Origin: a virus
DNA: 58,368 nucleotides
Virus record (IMG/VR): IMGVR_UViG_3300049259_000040
Span: 1 to 58,368 of that record
Direction: 5' to 3' (one strand)
In this document: piece by piece, positions 54,976 through 58,368 of the stretch
How positions within the stretch are numbered: position 1 is the stretch's first letter
Layout of the letters: every line of letters starts with the position of its first letter
Program-made: the position numbers and the translations under genes
The notes under the pieces: model-generated
Databases searched by the model: none
Told to the model about the DNA's origin: nothing
Seen by the model: the letters and a program-made list of their open reading frames with translations, nothing else

Positions 54976-55003
54976 TGACTCAATGCCATGTACGACATCA
55001 AGA
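54976..55003 (+). promoter_or_regulatory. Promoter candidate before the lysis-side operon
   Basis: TTGACT near 54976 with a 16-base spacer and ATCAAG as a weak -10, in an AT-rich 86-base gap after the resolvase-like gene. It may start a separate transcript for the small genes and lysis cassette. Confidence 0.35.
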
Positions 55004-55013
55004 TAACAAATCA

Positions 55014-55026
55014 CGAACGGGGAAAC
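55014..55026 (+). promoter_or_regulatory. Upstream element CGAACGGGGAAAC
   Basis: Exact copy, four bases before the ATG at 55031. Confidence 0.7.
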
Positions 55027-55030
55027 GTTC

Positions 55031-55222
55031 ATGGATAAGACAGCTGAGGCACGTGCAGAGGGGTTAGACCTCGTTGACGACTTGCGCGCGCACATATTCC
55101 GCGCAGTGCGTCACGGTCTGAAGATCGATAGGTGGACGCTGGAAGCGCAACTGCGCGCGTCGTGCGACTTGCTCGCACTCGCCGGCCACATCGTCGATGC
55201 CGAACCGGAGAACGACCAATGA
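55031..55222 (+). CDS. Small hypothetical protein
   Basis: A 63-residue helical protein (MDKTAEARAEGLDLVDDLRA). Preceded by the 13-base element; overlaps a tiny membrane-protein frame. Function unknown. Confidence 0.6.
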   Translation: MDKTAEARAEGLDLVDDLRAHIFRAVRHGLKIDRWTLEAQLRASCDLLALAGHIVDAEPENDQ

Positions 55223-55311
55223 CGCTGCCGTCAGTCGATCTCGTGTGCGCAGTCTCCATGTTCATGCTCGGCATGGCCGTAGCGATGAAGTTCATCGAGT
55301 CGCTGCCGTGA
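55219..55311 (+). CDS. Membrane microprotein (30 aa)
   Basis: A 30-residue frame (MTLPSVDLVCAVSMFMLGMA...) made of one hydrophobic helix, with stop/start overlaps on both sides. Could be a lysis or regulatory peptide. Confidence 0.5.
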   Translation: MTLPSVDLVCAVSMFMLGMAVAMKFIESLP

Positions 55312-55427
55312 AGCGCGTGCTGCGCTTGACGCGCCGCAACGTGGCCTTCTGGGGTTTGCTTGCGCTGCTCAGCGTGGCTGCTGGGTACTGCGCAACGCTG
55401 CATCTAACGATCTGGGCGGTGTCATGA
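55308..55427 (+). CDS. Membrane microprotein (39 aa)
   Basis: A 39-residue frame with GTG start: basic head (MKRVLRLTRRNVAFWG) then a hydrophobic helix (LLALLSVAAGYCATLH). Typical single-span positive-inside protein, coupled to its neighbours. Unknown role in envelope. Confidence 0.5.
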   Translation: MKRVLRLTRRNVAFWGLLALLSVAAGYCATLHLTIWAVS

Positions 55428-55639
55428 CGTACTTGATGAGCGAACTGAAATCGATGGGCGTGTCGGAACTCGGCATCAAGATGCGTGAGTTCCGGCGTCT
55501 GCGAAGGTTGCGCCAAATCGACTTGGCAAAGAACCTCGGGATATCGGTCGACATCGTCCGTAAGCTCGAAGTCGGTAAGAAGCATCCGGACGAGCAGATG
55601 CGTTCGAGCATAGAAGCGCAGCTGGAGTTGATTACGTAG
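55424..55639 (+). CDS. XRE-type HTH protein
   Basis: A 71-residue protein: FRRLRRLRQIDLAKNLGISV, DIVRKLEVGKKHPDEQM is an XRE helix-turn-helix (residues 20-58). It may control the lysis-side operon or act as a second switch protein. Overlap with the membrane microprotein before it. Confidence 0.65.
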   Translation: MTYLMSELKSMGVSELGIKMREFRRLRRLRQIDLAKNLGISVDIVRKLEVGKKHPDEQMRSSIEAQLELIT

Positions 55640-55672
55640 CCGCGTGATGCGGCGCTAGAAGTAGAAGTTCAA

Positions 55673-55685
55673 CGAACGGGGAAAC
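55673..55685 (+). promoter_or_regulatory. Upstream element CGAACGGGGAAAC
   Basis: Exact copy, three bases before the ATG at 55689. Confidence 0.7.
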
Positions 55686-55688
55686 AAC

Positions 55689-56045
55689 ATGTTGGGATTT
55701 TTGCTCGGATGGACAGCGCGAGGCGCTGCCGAAGACGTGGCCGATGAAGTTGCAGACGCTGTAGGCAAGGGCACGCGCGCTATAGACAAGGCTGGCCGTG
55801 CAGCGGCTGGCAAGATTGCCGAGGTCACGGGCTTGTCCTGCCCGAAGACGCTCGGGCCTCACTACTATCCGGAGTGGGATGAGAGCGTGAGTCCGCCGAC
55901 CAAGACGTGCCGCGATTGCGGGTACGTCGTGGAAATGACCGAGGGTAGCGCGACATGGAATCGCTACGTCGCTTCACACTCCGCTGACCCGGAGGAATAC
56001 GCTGAGCGCGACGAGCCGTCGCTCTTCACCAGGCTGTTCGGGTGA
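55689..56045 (+). CDS. Protein with amphipathic head and zinc-like CxxC
   Basis: A 118-residue protein: N-terminal MLGFLLGWTARGAAEDVADE, helical Ala-rich middle, TCRDCGYVVEM cysteine pair, and C-terminal FTRLFG. Recurrent hydrophobic LFG ends are also seen in other microproteins of this region. Immediately upstream of the holin-like gene. Unknown role. Confidence 0.55.
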   Translation: MLGFLLGWTARGAAEDVADEVADAVGKGTRAIDKAGRAAAGKIAEVTGLSCPKTLGPHYYPEWDESVSPPTKTCRDCGYVVEMTEGSATWNRYVASHSADPEEYAERDEPSLFTRLFG

Positions 56046-56048
56046 TGC

Positions 56049-56450
56049 ATGTCGCGTCAGCCACAGCTGGTCCGAGAGATCGAGACGCGCAAGCGCATCG
56101 AGGAGACGCACACGCACGAGCGCTTCTTCGAGCAGCCGCGCACGCGCATGGACGTCGGCGTTCACGTCCTGTTCGGCGCTGTCCGTGGGTTCGTTATGTT
56201 CATCGTCGCGACCACGCGCTACCTAGTCTTGCCGGTGGTTGGGTTCACCACGCGCTTCAGCTTGCTTATGGTCGCTGATGTTGCAGTGTTCACGACGGCT
56301 CGCGTGATGCTCAACTTGGAGCGCGCGGCCGACAAGAAGTGGCCATGGCAGCTGCGAATCCTCGACGAGTGGTCGGGTGGCGAGCTGCCAGAGTCGATCG
56401 AAGTAGAGGCGAGGCTGTTGCCCGCAGGAGAGAGCGACGATGACAACTGA
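56049..56450 (+). CDS. Candidate holin (two membrane spans)
   Basis: A 133-residue protein. Hydrophilic N-terminus (residues 1-35), then two close hydrophobic segments (FGAVRGFVMFIVATTRYLVL; RFSLLMVADVAVFTTARVML) and a charged C-terminus. Its ATG is two bases downstream of the previous gene's stop, and its stop overlaps the endolysin start by 11 bases. Position directly before the endolysin makes it the better holin candidate of the two. Not recognised by sequence. Confidence 0.55.
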   Translation: MSRQPQLVREIETRKRIEETHTHERFFEQPRTRMDVGVHVLFGAVRGFVMFIVATTRYLVLPVVGFTTRFSLLMVADVAVFTTARVMLNLERAADKKWPWQLRILDEWSGGELPESIEVEARLLPAGESDDDN

Positions 56451-56895
56451 CAGAGTAGCGATCACGGAGGCGATTCCACTCTGGTATTCGATCGCGGCAG
56501 CAGAACTCGGCGTGCACGAGCTCGCTGGCGTGACGAACACCGCGCGCATTCTCGAGTACCACGCGACCACGACACTGCACGCGAACGACGATGAGACGTC
56601 CTGGTGCTCTTCATTTTGTAATTGGGCGCTGATGCGCGCTGGCATCCACGGCACGAACAGTGCTGCAGCGCGCTCATGGGCTACGTGGGGCGTTCCATTG
56701 CAGCTTCCGAAGCTCGGGTGCGTCGTGGTGCTCGAACGCCCAGAGGCGGGTCCTAGCGCTGGCCACGTTGGCTTTTTCGTGCGAGCGAGCGAGGACGGCA
56801 AGACGGTTCACCTGCTCGGCGGCAATCAAGCCGGGAAGGTGTGTGGAGCGGACTACCCAGCGGCGCGAGCGATCGCGTACCGCTGGCCGAAGTGA
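56440..56895 (+). CDS. Endolysin (TIGR02594-type, CHAP/NlpC-like)
   Basis: A 151-residue protein. IPLWYSIAAAELGVHELAG, TSWCSSFCNWALMRAGIHGT with catalytic-type Cys in SWCSSF (about residue 52), GHVGFFV with the catalytic His (about residue 109) and HLLGGNQAGKV match the TIGR02594 family of small amidase/peptidase-like phage lysins. No signal peptide, so export via a holin is expected. It would cut peptidoglycan at the end of infection. Unusual place in the genome: in the early operon next to replication, not after tail genes. Confidence 0.78.
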   Translation: MTTDRVAITEAIPLWYSIAAAELGVHELAGVTNTARILEYHATTTLHANDDETSWCSSFCNWALMRAGIHGTNSAAARSWATWGVPLQLPKLGCVVVLERPEAGPSAGHVGFFVRASEDGKTVHLLGGNQAGKVCGADYPAARAIAYRWPK

Positions 56896-56910
56896 CGTGA
56901 CTAACAACAA

Positions 56911-56923
56911 GGAACGGGGAAAC
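56911..56923 (+). promoter_or_regulatory. Upstream element variant GGAACGGGGAAAC
   Basis: Differs from CGAACGGGGAAAC at the first base; ends two bases before the ATG of the 20-residue frame. Confidence 0.6.
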
Positions 56924-56925
56924 GT

Positions 56926-56988
56926 ATGACGTTGATTCTAGCAATTGGGTTTCTGGTCTTCTTCGCTGGCGATGGAGACGACGAGTGA
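56926..56988 (+). CDS. Membrane microprotein (20 aa)
   Basis: ATG to TGA encodes 20 residues: a hydrophobic stretch (MTLILAIGFLVFFAG) plus DGDDE. Supported by the upstream element and by a GTGA overlap with the next gene. May be a small membrane peptide or a leader for the gene after it. Confidence 0.5.
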   Translation: MTLILAIGFLVFFAGDGDDE

Positions 56989-57170
56989 GCTTGAGCGCGA
57001 GCGAGAAGCTCGAGGTGTTGGGCGACATGGTGCACGGGCGCGAGCCTGGGTACATGCGGCGCGACTGGTCACTGACGAACGGGGGCATCGCCGACTCGAT
57101 GCAAGAGGCAACGAACTGCGACCCGAAGCACGGGCTCCTGTGGGAGCTGTTCTTCTGGTGGATGGAGTGA
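56985..57170 (+). CDS. Small hypothetical protein
   Basis: A 61-residue protein, GTG start overlapping the microprotein stop. Ends in WELFFWWME, very aromatic. Function unknown. Confidence 0.55.
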   Translation: MSLSASEKLEVLGDMVHGREPGYMRRDWSLTNGGIADSMQEATNCDPKHGLLWELFFWWME

Positions 57171-57172
57171 GT

Positions 57173-57358
57173 ATGGGCTGGTTGAGCAATCTGTTTGGTG
57201 ATGACGACGACCTGGCCGATCGCATCATCGCGTTGACCAGCCCCGAAGCGCGCGCTGCTGCGGTAGATCGCGCTCGCAATGATCGAGAAGACGACGAGAC
57301 CGACAGGACGGCGATCCGGCAGGTCAACGAGCTGCGCAGCGGCGCCAGGGTCAAGTAG
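57173..57358 (+). CDS. Acidic microprotein with WLSNLFG start
   Basis: A 61-residue protein beginning MGWLSNLFGDDDDLADRIIA. An amphipathic N-terminal W-x-x-LFG followed by acid residues recurs in 57390 and, at the C-terminus, in 55689 and 57625. Possibly a membrane- or protein-docking peptide. Confidence 0.55.
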   Translation: MGWLSNLFGDDDDLADRIIALTSPEARAAAVDRARNDREDDETDRTAIRQVNELRSGARVK

Positions 57359-57371
57359 CGACACGTCAGTA

Positions 57372-57384
57372 CGAACGGGGAAAC
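57372..57384 (+). promoter_or_regulatory. Upstream element CGAACGGGGAAAC
   Basis: Exact copy, five bases before the ATG at 57390. Confidence 0.7.
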
Positions 57385-57389
57385 AACAC

Positions 57390-57623
57390 ATGGGAATCTG
57401 GAACGCAATATTTGGTGGTGACGACGGCGAGATTGCATCGCTGCGTGGTCGAGTGGAGAAGCACGAAGAGATGTGCGGAGAATACGGCAAGGTCGGCGAG
57501 TACGCGGCGCTGCTGGCCAAAGGCATGCCTGGCGGGTCCGGTATGACGGCTTGGGAAGAGTCGCGCTTCTACAAGCTGCGCGACGAGATCGATCGGTGGA
57601 CGGCGAAAGGCTGCGGGCGCTGA
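57390..57623 (+). CDS. Small protein with WNAIFGGDDGE start
   Basis: A 77-residue protein (MGIWNAIFGGDDGEIASLRG). Acidic-basic helical body with two Cys (MCGEYG, KGCGR). Shares the W-x-x-(L/I)FG + acid start with its neighbours. Function unknown. Confidence 0.6.
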   Translation: MGIWNAIFGGDDGEIASLRGRVEKHEEMCGEYGKVGEYAALLAKGMPGGSGMTAWEESRFYKLRDEIDRWTAKGCGR

Positions 57624-57624
57624 C

Positions 57625-57912
57625 ATGGCATTCGACATGAAGAGGGTCCGTCGGACATTGGGCACGATCGAGGAAATCAACGCCAACGACGCCGCTACAC
57701 AGGAAGACATCGACGTGATCACCGATCGGCTGAGCGTTCTCAACAGCGAGGCTGACGCGGAGATGCGCCGGCTGGCTGGTCGGCACGACATTGGCGATCC
57801 GCACGAGTTCGCGCTCAAGGTGAAGTCGGGCGAGTACAATCGCGGCAACGGGTACGGCAGTCGCGAGAACATGGATGAAGGCGGCGGGTTCTGGAGCTGG
57901 CTCTTCGGCTGA
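57625..57912 (+). CDS. Hypothetical protein with WSWLFG C-terminus
   Basis: A 95-residue helical protein (MAFDMKRVRRTLGTIEEINA) with a Gly-rich end and C-terminal GGGFWSWLFG. ATG directly follows the previous TGA. The recurrent LFG ends suggest a shared binding partner. Confidence 0.6.
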   Translation: MAFDMKRVRRTLGTIEEINANDAATQEDIDVITDRLSVLNSEADAEMRRLAGRHDIGDPHEFALKVKSGEYNRGNGYGSRENMDEGGGFWSWLFG

Positions 57913-57914
57913 GC

Positions 57915-58223
57915 ATGCCAGTCGAAGACATCAGGCAGTGCGCAACTTGCAATCGCTCTTACGTTGTCCCGACGCCACCAGCATTGCACTTCGGTCAGTG
58001 CGAGCGGCATCGGGCAGCGTTCCGACTCATGGGTCAGCAGACGCAAAGACGCGTGCACGGTTACTTGCAGCGACTCAGCAGGCGATATCCGGACGGCGTG
58101 TGGAAGCGGCTTCCTGGGTGGCAGTTCGTCGATGAGGCAAACAAGCGATCGTGCACGCTCGATCGACGCACGAAGAAGCTGTACTGGGACGACACGAGAG
58201 AAGTAGTGAGACTCAAGAAGTGA
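57915..58223 (+). CDS. Basic protein with CATC motif
   Basis: A 102-residue protein (MPVEDIRQCATCNRSYVVPT) with CxxC near residue 9 and a later C-x2-H (QCERHRAAF), consistent with a zinc finger, then a basic beta-rich part (RRTKKLYWDDTREVVRLKK). Followed by the upstream element of the gene at position 9. Confidence 0.6.
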   Translation: MPVEDIRQCATCNRSYVVPTPPALHFGQCERHRAAFRLMGQQTQRRVHGYLQRLSRRYPDGVWKRLPGWQFVDEANKRSCTLDRRTKKLYWDDTREVVRLKK

Positions 58224-58235
58224 CGCAGTCACTAG

Positions 58236-58248
58236 CGAACGGGGAAAC
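58236..58248 (+). promoter_or_regulatory. Upstream element CGAACGGGGAAAC
   Basis: Exact copy, one base before the ATG at 58250 (the gene at position 9 on the circle). Confidence 0.7.
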
Positions 58249-58368
58249 AATGGCAGACACGATTACGGTCAGCTTGATCGACGCAGACGCTTGGGAAGAC
58301 GTATCGCCGCGGCAGTTCAAGGCGATCGGCGAGCGCTTCCTGCACGAACGTCAACGGCGAATCGAGGA
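58242..58368. repeat. Terminal redundancy (assembly overlap), right copy
   Basis: Identical to positions 1-127 and containing the first 39 codons of the gene at position 9. Joining the ends gives a continuous map with the promoter element intact. Confidence 0.95.

Noticed and set aside
1-58368. tRNA or tmRNA genes
   Set aside because: No T-loop consensus with matching acceptor stems was found by eye; a covariance-model scan would settle it.
1-58368. Deazaguanine precursor genes to go with the DpdA-like protein
   Set aside because: No protein resembling GTP cyclohydrolase, QueC, QueD or QueE was recognised anywhere in the window.

Overview
The window is one complete, circularly closed bacteriophage genome of about 58,241 bases. 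The last 127 bases (58242-58368) repeat the first 127 exactly, as expected when a circular or circularly permuted genome is cut open by an assembler. Several features indicate a temperate, short-tailed (podovirus-type) phage of a Gram-negative, high-GC bacterium. The virion genes include a large terminase, a very large portal, scaffold, coat, head-tail adaptor, a tail-hub-like protein and three long glycine/glutamine-rich ejection-type proteins, with no tail tube, sheath or tape measure. There is a tyrosine integrase with an excisionase-like neighbour, and a divergent repressor/Cro-like pair. Several small proteins carry lipobox signal peptides, which suggests an outer membrane. The host cannot be named. 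Asp/Ala/Gly-rich tails on two small lipoprotein or membrane proteins resemble Myxococcota-type lipoproteins, but that is only a weak hint. No tRNA genes, CRISPR array, insertion sequence, DNA polymerase or RNA polymerase were seen.

Layout. (1) 0-1.2 kb, + strand: the end of the early operon that runs in across the circular junction. (2) 1.2-5.1 kb, mostly - strand: an array of very small accessory genes, nearly all joined by 4-base stop/start overlaps, with one + gene at 4.0 kb. (3) 5.3-13.4 kb, + strand: a DpdA-type transglycosylase homologue (DNA deazaguanine modification), a 740-base mostly noncoding gap with operator-like palindromes and a candidate small RNA, then a long run of small genes including three lipoproteins, several zinc-finger-like proteins and a metacaspase with an intact His/Cys dyad. 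(4) 13.4-40.7 kb, + strand: packaging, head, connector, ejection proteins, then fibre and surface proteins, including a LamG-like protein with about 20 copies of an 18-residue repeat. (5) 39.6-50.2 kb, - strand: lipoprotein, integrase, excisionase-like gene, a Sak4-like recombinase ATPase, many small coiled-coil or zinc proteins, an HNH endonuclease and the CI-like repressor. (6) 50.2 kb to the end, + strand: Cro-like regulator, a lambda-O-like replication initiator with a phased iteron array inside its coding sequence, DnaB helicase, a possible RusA-like resolvase, then small regulators, a candidate holin, the endolysin and microproteins, running on across the junction to region 1.

How the parts fit. 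Integration and excision (int/xis) and the repressor/Cro switch control lysogeny. The initiator plus phage DnaB would hand replication to the host polymerase, as in lambda, probably starting at the iterons inside the initiator gene. Sak4 and the RusA-like protein would serve recombination. DpdA, working without any visible precursor-synthesis genes, could modify phage DNA using host 7-deazaguanine precursors and so block restriction. The most unusual items are the metacaspase, the lone DpdA, the in-gene iteron array, a 13-base element (CGAACGGGGAAAC) just before the start codons of at least six genes on both strands, and a shared promoter pattern GTGTTGACA-N16/17-CAT.
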